From positions 1,054,001 to 1,118,000 of the forward strand of contig CM049999.1 of the NCBI GenBank assembly GCA_016630955.3: a stretch of 64,000 bases of DNA, given 5' to 3'. The position numbers were made by a program, and so were the translations under genes. Positions 22,883-33,824 of the stretch are shown here, piece after piece. The stretch's first letter is position 1. The number at the start of each line of letters is the position of its first letter. This DNA is from Didymella arachidicola. Its lineage: Eukaryota > Ascomycota > Dothideomycetes > Pleosporales > Didymellaceae. The notes under the pieces were generated by a model, which was not told the origin of the DNA, did no database searches, and was given only the letters and a program-made list of their open reading frames with translations.

Positions 22883-23777
22883 ATGACGAAATTCCGGCCT
22901 TGCATAGACCTGCACGCCGGCAGCGTCAAGCAAATCGTCGGCGGCACGCTCTCGACGTCGACGCCCGACGAGCTCAAGACAAACTGGACCTCGGAGCACC
23001 CGTCCGCATACTACGCTGCCCTGTACAGACAACATGCGCTCGCGGGCGCACACGTCATCATGCTGGGCCCCGGCAACGACGCCGCCGCGCAGGAAGCTCT
23101 GGCTGCGTGGCCCGGCGGCATGCAAGTCGGCGGCGGCATCAACGACCAGAACGCGCGCGAGTGGATTGAGCGTGGCGCCGAGAAGGTAGTCCCGCGTCGA
23201 CCTCAGAGTGAGTATGGCCAGGGAGGCTGACCAAGCGCAGTAGGTCATCATCACATCGTACCTCTTCCCCAACAGCGCCTTCAGCGAGGCCCGCCTGCAC
23301 GCCGTCCTCGCCGCGCTCGACAACGACACCGACAAGCTCGTCATCGACCTGAGCTGCCGCCGCAAGGACGACAAGTGGTTCGTCGCCACCAACAAATGGC
23401 AGACCATCACCGACTTTGAGCTCAACGCAGGTGCGTCATACAAACTCGCCCGAGCGCCGTTCCCGGCATCAAACTCTAACACACACTGCCCAGACACCAT
23501 CAAGCGCCTCGAACCCCACTGCTCCGAGTTCCTGATCCACGCCGCCGACGTCGAGGGCCTGCAGCGCGGCATCGACCACGATCTCGTCTCTGCCCTGTCC
23601 CAGTGGTGCAGCATCCCCGTCACCTACGCGGGCGGCGGCCGCTCCCTGGCCGATCTCGAGCTCGTCAAGAGTCTGAGTGCGGGGAAGGTCGATTTGACTA
23701 TTGGCTCTGCGCTGGATATATTCGGAGGCCGGGGCGTGGCGTTCGACGAGTGTGTGAAGTGGAATGAGAAGCAGTAG
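22883..23777 (+). CDS. HIS6: HIS6, phosphoribosylformimino-AICAR ribotide isomerase
   Basis: Exons 22883-23185, 23244-23430 and 23494-23777 give 257 residues. In the first intron the acceptor must be the TAG at 23243, because the CAG just before it would put a stop in frame. The product is the fourth enzyme of histidine synthesis, an Amadori isomerase with a TIM barrel. Visible blocks are [18 protein letters not shown] (first catalytic Asp in PCIDLH), [36 protein letters not shown] (second half-barrel), [10 protein letters not shown] and [12 protein letters not shown]. It acts in the cytosol. It is tail-to-tail with SNF2. Confidence 0.95.
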
Positions 23778-24156
23778 GGGTTTGGACTGGGGGGTGCGTG
23801 TTGCTATAGTAGTGTTGGTCGGGTGTGGTTAGATAGTGTTATTAGGTCTAGAGACAGTGTTACTGAGGTGCACATCACAGTCAATCAATACGTGTCCATT
23901 GCAGAGACTGGAGTCTACGAGCTGTGCAATCAGTCTTCCCCAACGCCAAGTGGCTAGCCTCCCGTTCAAGACGTCCCATCGTGGATCTGAGGGCCGAACC
24001 TGCCTCCAATCTGCATTTCAATTATACAGCAAAGACATATCTCGAAGGTAATCTACTCAGACTCCAAACGCTCATTTATGTGTGATATCCCCTGTCGTCC
24101 TGCGGTCGTTAGCACAAGTCACACCTCAACACCAATTCTGCTGCGCCTCACCTTTC
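23778..24156. other. intergenic between convergent HIS6 and SNF2
   Basis: 379 bp of shared 3' flank; no gene seen. Confidence 0.5.
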
Positions 24157-27100
24157 CTACAGCGCCCGCGGCGTGCCAACAGCGCTCGTCACGCCCGTGC
24201 TCAGCCCTCCCGTCGCACTCGCCGCATCGTCAAAGTCCTGCCACTCGGGGAACTCCTGCGTCGCCTCTCGAAGCTTGTCCACGGCCGTCTGCTCAATCAG
24301 ATTGGCGTCCTGGTACAGCAGACTGCTGTCCTCGTTGTACAGCCGGCAGTTGGCGCACAGCAGCCCGAGATCCGCGCGGAACTGCTTCAGCGACTGGTAC
24401 TCTTTCTTGTTGATCTTCTTCTTGACCTGGTTCATGCAGATCGGGTTCTTGATCAGCTGGTAGTAGTCGGGGTAGTCCCACTTGTCGGGAAGCTCGATGA
24501 AGGGATCGATTATGCCGCGGTTGGGGATGCCTTCTTCTGTCGACTCCTCTTCGAGATCGTTGAGGGCTTCGTAGACCGCATTGACAATCTTTTGCAAGGA
24601 CGCGCGCTGTTGTGGCTGCAGCGTGTCCTTCGCGGGTGCTGGCCGGCCGCGCTTGCGGGGCGCGACATCCCCATCCAGAGACGCTTCGTCAGCCTTACGC
24701 TTCTCGGGCAGTTTTGGTTTCCTGCCGCGCTTCTTCGGAACGGGCTCCTCTGAGCTTTCTCGCGATAGTGCCGGCGAATCTTCCCTCGCGCCGGACTTCC
24801 GCCCGCGCTTGGCTACCCTAGCTTCCTTACGGGCAATAGCAGCTTCGATCGTGTCGTCGTCGTTATCAACAGCCTCGAGCCACTGCTCTTCGGTGAGGCC
24901 GTCATCGTACTTGACGCGAGTGCGCTCACGGGCGCCGCGACCGACAGGTGTATCCGCAACCTCCTCAACGACAGGTCCCTCTTCGTTGAGGTAGATGTCA
25001 GGAAGTTCGCTCTCACCGATAAGGCGTGGTAATGCCTTGCCCGGACCGTAGGGGTCCTCTGCAAGGCGCTTTTTGTCCATCTCTTGGAAGAGCTTGAATT
25101 CGTCCTCGTTTCGCATCATAATCAAGTTGAGGTCGTCATCATCCATCTCTTCTTGCTCCAGACTTTCCGCAGCTTCTGCAGACTCCAACATGACTCGCAG
25201 CATGGCATCACGCTCCTCGTTTGTCGACTTGTTGTCGAACTTACCGGCCTGAATGACCTTGCCGTCCATGTCAAGCTTGTAGTTGGCACGCTCGAGAATC
25301 TTCTCCTCGACCGAATTCGAGGTGATGAGCCTGAGGATGCGCACCTCGTTCTTCTGACCGATACGGTGAGCACGATCCTGCGCCTGTAAATCCTGGTGAG
25401 GATTCCAATCGGAGTCGTAGATGATGACAGTGTCGGCAGTCTGCAAGTTGAGACCCAGACCACCAGCACGTGTTGACAACAAGAAGCAGAAGTAGGGCGA
25501 ATTAGGGGCGTTGAAAGCCTTCAACAGATCCGAACGATCGTCAGCTTTGGTCGCACCATCCAAACGCATATACTGCATGCCTCTTAGTCGCAGGTAGTCT
25601 TCCATGATGTTCATGATCTGTGTCATCTGGAAGAACATGAGAACACGATGCCCAGTAGCCTGGAACTTGGGCAAGATACGGTCCAGAAGCTCGAACTTGC
25701 CCGCAGCACGCCACAGAAGATCGTTGGTACCGCGTGTAGGGTTCATCTGGTCTTCGACTTCCTCAAAGACAAAGGGGTGGTTGCACAGCTTTCGCAGCTG
25801 CATAAGCATGTTGCTCAATCCACGCATACCAGTCTTTCCGCCCTTGCCATCGCTGACCATGAGCCTGTTGTGTGTCACGAGCTGCTTGTACAGCTTAGCT
25901 TGCAGCGTGGAGAAATTGCACTTGATGACGCGCTCGGTCTTGTCGGGCAGATCCTTCTCGACATCCTTCTTGAGACGACGCAGAAGGAAAGGACGAAGAA
26001 CCTTGTGAAGACGACGAATGACGAGCAACTGCTCTTCTTCTGTCAACTCCATCTTATCTTGACCTCCAGTGTTGGCGAATGGAGTGTTGAACCACTCGTC
26101 GAAGGATGTCGCGGACTTGAAGATGGTCGGCAGGACGAAGTTGAGCATGGCCCACAACTCAGTCAGGTTGTTCTGCAAGGGAGTACCTGTAAGAATGAGG
26201 CGGAAGCGAGTCGTATAGTACTGTGTAATGGTACTGCTCAGCTTCGAGTTGGCGTTCTTCATACGGTGACCCTCGTCGACGATCATGTGAACCCATTTGA
26301 TCTTGCTCAGGATCGGACGGTCTTTGATAATGAACTCGTAGGTGGTGAGCAGGACCTGGAACTGACCCCATCGAATCTGCTGCTGGAACTGCTTTCGCTG
26401 GTTTGGCGGACCCTTGTAGACGATCTTGGAGACGCTAGGTGCCCATTTCTCGAACTCACTGGTCCAGTTGGTTAGTGTACTGAGGGGTACAATAACCAAG
26501 AAAGGTCCGGGTTGATGCTTCTTCTCGATGAGATATGTGATCAAACTGATCGTCTGAATGGTCTTGCCGAGACCCATCTCGTCGGCGAGGATACCGTTCA
26601 GGTTGTTATTGTACAGCGAAATCATCCACTGCAGACCCTTGATCTGGTACTCCTTCAAAGTACCACCAACCAAGCACGAAGCCTGTGCAGTGACCGTCTC
26701 CTTAATACGATGAGCAATCTCGTAGTAGTCAGTCTTCTTCTTTCCAGGCCGGGCCTCGTCGTCGGTGGCGACATCTTCATCCGAAGATTCGTCCGAGGAG
26801 ACTTCCTCGGCGTTGTTGAGCTTGTAGCGATCCGAGTGATTTCGCTGTTGCGCCTTGACACTGGCAGCAAGCTGCTTCAAGAAGCCGTCGGTCTGCTTGA
26901 GCAGGTGAGAAATACGAGTATCCTTGGCCTGGCCGAGAAGTTTGAGGTAAGTCTCTTCGTCGTTGGCCTTCAACGCTTGCAGACGCTGTTTGGCGGTACG
27001 TTCGATACGCTTCTGCTCTTCCTTTTCGATGTTCTGGTGAGTAGTAATCATGATGCGGCCTAGCTTCTGCAGGCGTTGTCGCTGAGCCATGCTGGCCTCT

Positions 27101-28401
27101 GTCAGCTCGGTGCGGTGCTTTCTTATTGCGTCGATGAACTCATGGTGCTTCTTCTTCTCCTTGGTCTCGCGGGCATCACGCTGCTGCTTCTCGAGCTTCT
27201 CGGTAAGGCGAGCCTCGCGCATGGACTGCTTCTTCAGTCGGCGGTAGACTGTGCGGTTGGCAGTCATTGCCAGGTTGTCAGCGTGTATCATCTGCTGCGC
27301 AATCTCCCTCCGCAGTTTGCGCTGCTTCTCTAGAAGGTTGAGCTTCTTCTGCTCGATGACCAACGCAAGCTTGACCTTGCCGTCATCTTCAGGCGAGTCT
27401 GTCTTGCTCGTATCCCACGAACCAATGTTGGCATTGAACTTCTCCAACTCGGCTTTGCGCGCGGTGATGCGGTTATACAAGATGATCTCGCGTTCTTTAC
27501 GCAGCTCCTGCATGCCTTGCTGGACGGCATCGATGTCAACACCCTGGGGCATGATCGAGGGGAGATACGGGCGGTTCTTGCGCTGAGTGTGCGAGGTGTA
27601 ATTGACGTCATGGAAGGCTTCGCTCTTCCATGGTTCGATAAAGGTATCGGGCAGGCGTGGCAGATTCCTGGGCTCTTGTACGGCACCACTGGGTCCGACT
27701 GAAGCGCTCGCAGCGCGCGTGGCATTGTCCAAGACCTGCGAAGCTGCTGCGACAGCGTCAGAAGTGCTCTGGGGCTTCTTGCTCTGCTGCGTGCTGAACA
27801 GCTGCTGCATGTTAGCGGGCAGAGGGAGACCCTTCGACAGGTGCTTGAAGGCCGAGATCTGGTTTCTAAGCATGAAGAGCTGTTCCTTGGTGAAGCCACC
27901 CTGGCCACCACTCGTAGTAGATGTTGGCGTCTGGCCGTCCGCAGATGGTGCTTGGCCACCGGCGACGGCGGACTGCGTGCTTGCAGAGGGACCGCTTGTG
28001 GGGAGTACAGAAGAGGAGCCGTTCTGCGCCATGGCTGCACCGTTTTGCTGGCCGTTTTGCTGCTCGTTGAGACTCTGTTGTCGCTGATGTTGCTGCTGCT
28101 GCATCATCTTGTGCTGCTGTGCCATGTACTGGTTGCGCTTCTGCACCATAGCGAGCAGGTTTCGAGCCTTGATCAGGTCTGGATTGGTGTCGGGCACTCC
28201 TTGCGCCTTCATCTGCTGGTATTTCTGGAAAAGCATCAGCGACCGTAGAGCGTGGTGGCAGAGGCGCGAAGCGCATGAATGTCTTCAGTAGTGACTTACC
28301 TGGAAGATCTGCGCAACCTGTTCCTTATTGAGGTTGGCAGGCAGCTGGCCCTGTCCCTGAGGCTGGCCCGACATGTCTGGCGTAGCCTGAACAGACGCCA
28401 T
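24157..28401 (-). CDS. SNF2: SNF2/BRM-type ATPase of the SWI/SNF chromatin remodeller
   Basis: Exons 28401-28300 (34 codons) and 28224-24157 give 1389 residues; the intron has GTAAGT and TTCCAG. The N-terminus MASVQATPDM leads into KYQQMKAQG. The QLQ domain (FTKEQLFMLRNQISAFKHL) is at about 145-178, and an HSA-like charged region at about 330-430. SNF2_N carries ADEMGLGKT (about 582) and the DEGH box (IVDEGHRMKN, about 700). The helicase C domain ends near 990 with AQDRAHRIGQ. A SnAC-like segment follows, with AT-hook-like KKRGRKP and PRKRGRP. A bromodomain lies at about 1255-1360 (YPDYYQLIKNPICMNQV, CRLYNEDSS). This is the catalytic subunit that slides nucleosomes at promoters in the nucleus. 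Everything appears intact. Confidence 0.96.
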
Positions 28402-29459
28402 GATTGCGGTGTTAGGTTATGTGCACGGTGTTGCGCGAAGTATTGCTGCTATCGCCCTCCAAGACCCTCGGACGCGGTCAATATGCCGTTAGGTGGCTGG
28501 GCCGAAACGCGCACAATACGGAGAAAGGATAGTATGAGTCAGTGAAGTGAATGTGCAGCGAGCTGCTATGACATTATCGTGCGGCGACGTGGTGGTGCGG
28601 GCCTTGGGTGAATAAGGCTGATGGACCTCCGCCGGGGGTGCGCGCGCGCGAGTGTCGCGGTCGATGGCCGTACCGGAGGCTGCCTGGCGAATTGCGTGGG
28701 GGAGGGAAAAAGGACGCAGTTGCGCGCAAATAGTCGGTTGTTGCGCTTCACGCGTTGTAAACAACGTGTTGCGCGCGCAAAAAGGATGGGGAACGCCGTT
28801 CGGTGATGTTGGGGTTGGTCGGCGTTGGGGTGGACGTTCATCGAGGCGCGGCAGAGCGAGTTCGTACGCCGACACAATGGGTTAGCTCCAAAGTCAGGTG
28901 ACTAGTCAACACAGCCCCTGATTGGTGCACGCATGGTCCGTCATCTTTATTCACCCAGTTACATGTATTCACCATAATTGAGGCCTCGTTGATGGTCAAG
29001 GTGCTTTGAGCGATGTCTGACGTGTTGTGTGCTCGAGCGTTTGGGCCAACGGCGGAGATGGAAATTGGCGAACCAAGTGCCAATGCGACCGTGACCCCTC
29101 CCACGTCGAACGACGACCTCACGAACATCAAACTTTGTCCCCACGCGTTCGAAAATGTCCAAGTAATGTAGTTCTACATAATCAGGTCCCAGTGTAGCGC
29201 CCTTGGCTGGTATATGTGCGTGTGTCTATGGATGTCTGGAAAATACGTCATCACGACGATGGTGTTGAGTTGGGACATAGGAAGAAGCTCCAAGAATCGC
29301 CCTATCTCGGTCACTCATACAACAAGAACAGAGCTCACAGGCCGGTCTGGAGCGTCTGATCCTATGCATCTTGAGGTATGTACAGTACGGTGCATGTCAG
29401 TGTCCATGCTGTTGGGCGCATCCTTCTCCCCTCGTCCGTTCCATGTCTCAACGGTAAGC
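28402..29459. other. intergenic, 1.06 kb
   Basis: GC-rich SNF2 upstream region, including GCGCGCGCG near 28640 and TTGCGCGC motifs at about 28720-28780, then the 3' flank of the CE15 gene. No gene seen. Confidence 0.4.
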
Positions 29460-30629
29460 CTACGTGAGAGCCGGCGTGGTCCAGTCGATGTACGTGCCGA
29501 CATCTGCACCACCAGGGCCTCTCTCAATATTTGCAGTGCTTGTGTTCTGATTCAGCAAGAATTTGCCGATAAACGCAGTCAAATCAGCCCGTTCATTCGA
29601 CGGGAATGAGCAGTGATTGTGGTCCCCACTGCCCGTGAAGCCCATGTTATCTGGAACGCCGAGCGCTTTGTAGATCAAGCGACCAGCTTTCATACAAGCA
29701 GTTGTCGACACAGGGCCAAGCCAATCGATCTTGTTTTCGATGACAAGCAGACCGCGAGGCGCGACCATGCCGGCAAGCTGATGGTGGTCGATGGCCAGTG
29801 TGTTGGCCCTAGTGCTGAACACGTTGAAGCGATTGCTGAACCACACATTCTCCTTTACGATCTGGGAAGCGGTTTGGATATTCTTGCCCTTGGCTTTTTC
29901 AGAGCCACTGATGCGCCAGCACGCAGCGCCGCCGGCACCAGACTCTTGCGGGAGGCCCAGTGCGATGCGCTCGACAAGAGCGGCGGCAACGAATGCTCCT
30001 TTACCATTACGTGAGCAGCCGGTCACACCGACGCGTTTGGGATCAATGCCAGCATTTGGCGTGATTTCGAGAGCGTCGATGATGCGGTCTACACCCCAAG
30101 CCCAGGCCGTGAGAGCTCCTGCGCTGTGGTCAGAGCCATACAAATTGTAAAATTTGCCCTGACCACGGCTACCCTGGCTTTGCTGAGCAGCAATATCGTC
30201 ATTATTGAAGACTATCGTTGCGACATCATTTGGTATGGGTAGGCTTACGGCGCCGTAGGCGATAATAGCCGGGAACGGACCCGTGCCATTGGGCTTCTGG
30301 ATCGAGACACTGAAAGTAATGGATTTGCCAGCTTCAGAAGCTGTGATAGAAAGTCTGTTGCCCGAGAGTGAGGCGGTAACGCTGGAGGGCTTCGGTGGGA
30401 AATCGCCGAGCTCCTGAGCCTGGAACGCAGCGCTGACTTCCTGGTTCTTGCAAGCGAAGTCGGTCTTAGTCGTGACACTTCGACCATCGAAGAACTTGAA
30501 GGGACTGGGAAGTTTGGTATTGTTGGTTGTGGGAAAGGTCGTTGGAACGGTACAAGTCGTTTGTCGATCCTCGAGAGGCGCTGCGAATATGACCGTCGAC
30601 AGCAGAGGGGTGATGATCGACAGCTTCAT
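29460..30629 (-). CDS. 4-O-methyl-glucuronoyl methylesterase, CE15 (CIP2-like)
   Basis: Single exon, 389 residues from MKLSIITPLL. It cleaves ester bonds between glucuronoxylan and lignin outside the cell. The signal peptide is about residues 1-17. The core contains the CE15 nucleophile motif GCSRNGKGA (Ser about 206), the acidic residue in QESGAGGAACWR (about 229), and the catalytic His in SGDHNHCSF (about 337). Cysteines expected to form the family's disulfides are present. There is no cellulose-binding module. An upstream in-frame Met (30680) precedes the natural signal peptide and is rejected. This supports a plant-biomass-degrading lifestyle. Confidence 0.93.
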   Translation of the reverse strand: MKLSIITPLLSTVIFAAPLEDRQTTCTVPTTFPTTNNTKLPSPFKFFDGRSVTTKTDFACKNQEVSAAFQAQELGDFPPKPSSVTASLSGNRLSITASEAGKSITFSVSIQKPNGTGPFPAIIAYGAVSLPIPNDVATIVFNNDDIAAQQSQGSRGQGKFYNLYGSDHSAGALTAWAWGVDRIIDALEITPNAGIDPKRVGVTGCSRNGKGAFVAAALVERIALGLPQESGAGGAACWRISGSEKAKGKNIQTASQIVKENVWFSNRFNVFSTRANTLAIDHHQLAGMVAPRGLLVIENKIDWLGPVSTTACMKAGRLIYKALGVPDNMGFTGSGDHNHCSFPSNERADLTAFIGKFLLNQNTSTANIERGPGGADVGTYIDWTTPALT

Positions 30630-30695
30630 ACTGTGAAGATCGTATACTTGGCTTTGTAGGTAGAGATGGCTTCCAGACATGATCGATCATCGTCC

Positions 30696-30703
30696 TTATA
30701 TAA
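30696..30703 (-). promoter_or_regulatory. TATA box of CE15 gene
   Basis: TTATATAA (palindromic) lies 67 bp upstream of the CE15 start codon on the minus strand. Confidence 0.6.
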
Positions 30704-31874
30704 GACTGCTGGGAGGCCCATAAAGGCTTCCGGTAGAAGTGATTGCCTATCACAATATAGTCTCCACATCCCTCACAGGAACACCGAGAAGTTGTTCCAC
30801 CACCCAGAATTTGCGTCTATAATTACGAAGAGCCTCAGAGATTGAGTGATGCCGTAATTTGTCGGCATGTATCATACAGTGTTAGGTTCCCAGTCTTCCC
30901 TTCAGCCGTGATCGAAAGAGGTATCCATTTTACTACTCTGGGCACAACAGGTCTCCTAAAGCATAACATCAGTCTTATTGTCCGCTTTAGACGCAGAAAA
31001 TTCACGGATGGAGTAGAGTCTGGGTTTATGGCATTCTCTGTAGCACGCCAGGTGGCCCTGCATGCGGGGTGTAGTAGAGCCGCGGTCTTTAAGACTTGTT
31101 TAGCCTACCCATCAGCCGGCTCGTAGCTCTACACCTTGACAATGGGTAGAGACCTTGGGGGGAACGGCAATTCCTGGCTTCGTTTGTGTTGTCGGTCAAT
31201 GTATTCAATGAGTGAGTATTGGATCCGAGGCTTAACAGCGCTAGAAGCGGTGTTGGTGGTAGCCGGCGTGGTTTCAAGGTTATGACCACATGGTTTCGGC
31301 ACAATGTGAGCACTTCAAACAGCAAACGAGACCGAACGCGAGTCCCATCACTCAAGAGCGTGGGACCCTTAGCCATCAGCCGCAAACAACTCGTGAAGCC
31401 TTCCGGCAGCCCCATCGGGGGGTGCTTTGATCGGTGAGTATGCCGGCCCTGGGCACGTTGGTGCGGTTAGAATTTATAGTTGACCTTACAAAGGCACAAA
31501 ATGCGTGATGATACATTTCATACCTAAGTATCGCAGGACCACGAAATTGATCGTGAGTGAGAACTGAGCATGGCAGGAATATGCGCGGCATGTTAGCACG
31601 CACATCTTAGTCAGACAGCTAGCGCTAGTGCATCTCGGGACCCCTCAATTATACACAGTTTATGTCTCTGACAAACGCCGACGACTTCTTCGCTCCTCTT
31701 GCGTGACAATCCTAGATTACGGGCAGGGTCAGAAGTCAGACGAATTTTGCGATCATCTCCATCATACAGTACGCTTCCGTCTCACAATCGGGCCGTCTCA
31801 CTACCCAACTCAAAGCATTCCCAGGCCTCCAACAAGCGATCCGGGGCGCCTTTCAAGTGATTTTTCCCTTTGAC
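30704..31874. other. intergenic, 1.2 kb
   Basis: Divergent upstream region of the CE15 and methyltransferase-GFA genes. No open frame with recognisable features. Confidence 0.4.
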
Positions 31875-33236
31875 ATGGCCGTTAAGCGACAAGCAGACGG
31901 AGTCGTCAAGTTCTACGAGAACAGAGCTGCGAATTATGACGACACTTGGCATAACGACTTCACCAGTCGCTTCATGTCATACGTCAAGTTCGAGCCTGGA
32001 CAGCATGTACTGGACCTCGCATGCGGTACTGGACTTCTTACCTTCCTCGAAGCCGAAGCTGTGGGGCCGTCCGGTCAAGTCGTCGGTGTCGATGTAACGC
32101 CGTCTATGCTCGGTGTCGCGCAGTTCAAGGCAAGGAAAGCCGGTGAGAAGTATGCGAATGTGACGTTCTTGAAGGGAGATGTGCTGCACTTGGAAGAGTT
32201 GGAAGAGCTGAAGGACGTCAAGTTCGATGCCATTACTATTGCTTCTGCTCTGGTCCTGTTTCCTGATCCCAAGGCTGCAATCGAGCACTGGTCGTACTTC
32301 TTGAAGCCTGGCGGCGTCCTCGTATTGGACGCAACACACCCCAGGAATCTCGTTGCAGGCATGGTTCTGGAGAGGGTCGCTCGACGACTGGATCTGGAGG
32401 TCCCTTACAATAGGTCCTGGAGCAAGTCTGAATCGACTCTCAAAGATGTTCTTGAGTCTGCTGGCCTTGAAGTCGAAAAGGTAGTGACGGTTGAGAACCA
32501 AGCAGGATATGGGAGACGATCATATGCCATGGAGCAGTGGGACGATTTCTTTGTCGAAAATGTGATCATGAAGGACGTCACAAAGACCTTTGCAAGCAAC
32601 GACATCAGGAGAAAAGCGCAGGGTGTCTACAAAGAGGAATGGGAAAAGCTTGCCATCGATGGCAAGGTCGAAGAAGTTGACTCCGTATTCCTGGGAGTCG
32701 CGCGCAAACGTCAGTCCATTTTTAGCGACTTGCAATGTCTCGCTGATATCCACACAGCTGCCGATGGCTCGAGATATGTTGCAAAAACTGCAGACGATGG
32801 GGTCGTCTTCAAGGGTAGTTGCAGATGCGGTGGCGTCCAGTACACGTCCGCTGCCCGCCCTCAGGATATTGTGGTCTGCCATTGTCGCGCATGCCAACAA
32901 TTGTCTGGCTCCGCTTACATCCCATTTACTGGTGTCCCTAAGAACGCCCTCATCTTCACACAGGAGTCAACCCGCGAGACCCTCAAGCTCTCAGAATTCG
33001 CCGAGAGATCATTTTGCTCACAGTGTGGTACTCCGATCTCGATGATCTACTCCTTCTACGAAGACGAGGTGTCGTTGACAATGGGCCCTATCGACCTGAA
33101 GAGCATGAGCTGTGAGCCACCGAAAATACGAAAGCATATCTTCCTTCGAGAGAAGGCACCGTGGCTCGTGCTCGGCGATGACGGAGCTGAACGCTGGGGC
33201 ACATCAGAAGATGCGCATCTAATACAAAGCAAATGA
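31875..33236 (+). CDS. SAM methyltransferase fused to GFA (glutathione-dependent formaldehyde-activating-like) domain
   Basis: Single exon, 453 residues; start chosen at MAVKRQADG. Residues 1 to about 275 are a class I methyltransferase: the SAM site is HVLDLACGTGLL (about 45-56), the acidic loop is VVGVDVTPSM, and a later motif is FLKPGGVLVLDATHP. After a linker, about 310-430 form a GFA/CENP-V fold with all zinc cysteines: C316 and C318 (CRC), C335, C337 and C340 (CHCRAC), C381 and C384 (CSQC). No frameshift or stop separates the halves and the linker reads as normal protein, so this looks like a true fusion rather than two merged genes. No intron site was needed. Substrates are unknown; a detoxification role is only a guess. 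Confidence 0.85.
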   Translation: MAVKRQADGVVKFYENRAANYDDTWHNDFTSRFMSYVKFEPGQHVLDLACGTGLLTFLEAEAVGPSGQVVGVDVTPSMLGVAQFKARKAGEKYANVTFLKGDVLHLEELEELKDVKFDAITIASALVLFPDPKAAIEHWSYFLKPGGVLVLDATHPRNLVAGMVLERVARRLDLEVPYNRSWSKSESTLKDVLESAGLEVEKVVTVENQAGYGRRSYAMEQWDDFFVENVIMKDVTKTFASNDIRRKAQGVYKEEWEKLAIDGKVEEVDSVFLGVARKRQSIFSDLQCLADIHTAADGSRYVAKTADDGVVFKGSCRCGGVQYTSAARPQDIVVCHCRACQQLSGSAYIPFTGVPKNALIFTQESTRETLKLSEFAERSFCSQCGTPISMIYSFYEDEVSLTMGPIDLKSMSCEPPKIRKHIFLREKAPWLVLGDDGAERWGTSEDAHLIQSK

Positions 33237-33824
33237 GGGTATAGGTAGTTTTGGTCGTTGCGTAGGAAACAGTCGATAGTGTGACGCGTTTTACGGTCGA
33301 GGACTGAGCTTCGTTCAGATAGCCTCACCAGTGACGAGCGCTCTGCTAGCGCCATCGCCGTTTTGCGTGCGCAACGACGGCGCCGACTTGTTGCAGTGAA
33401 CTACTGCAGGTTTTGGATGCGGGACGCCTCATTTTGGGAAGGATCTTGGATGTTGGCGGTGAGCGCGTCAATTGGTGACAAAACCCTGCCACCTCTCCCA
33501 GCCACGTCAATAACCAAGAAAACGACAGCACATTTCATCGTGCAACATCCACTCTCGAACCTGATACCCACACAGCACCAGCAACTCGTTGCACAACTGC
33601 TCACAAGTGCCTTTATTCAATCTCTGTACCTTCTTTGACCGCTTGTTCGCCCGTTCGCGCTTCTGCAGGTCCACTACCGGAGACAATCGATAGCGCCCGC
33701 CGTCGACCAGGATACCGCCATAACCACGCGTTTCACGGACACATTCCAACTGCTCGCTCGTCGACAGATTCAGGAATAGCTGGTCGAAACAGGCAACTCG
33801 TGGGCCCTTAATCAACCAGAAACA
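33237..33824. other. intergenic, 588 bp
   Basis: 3' flank of the fusion gene and upstream region of the next gene; nothing recognised. Confidence 0.4.

Noticed and set aside
21946..23169. 407-codon plus-strand open frame
   Set aside because: It is antisense to FAF1 and runs into HIS6 in the wrong frame. The composition mirrors FAF1's charged codons, and no motif is present.
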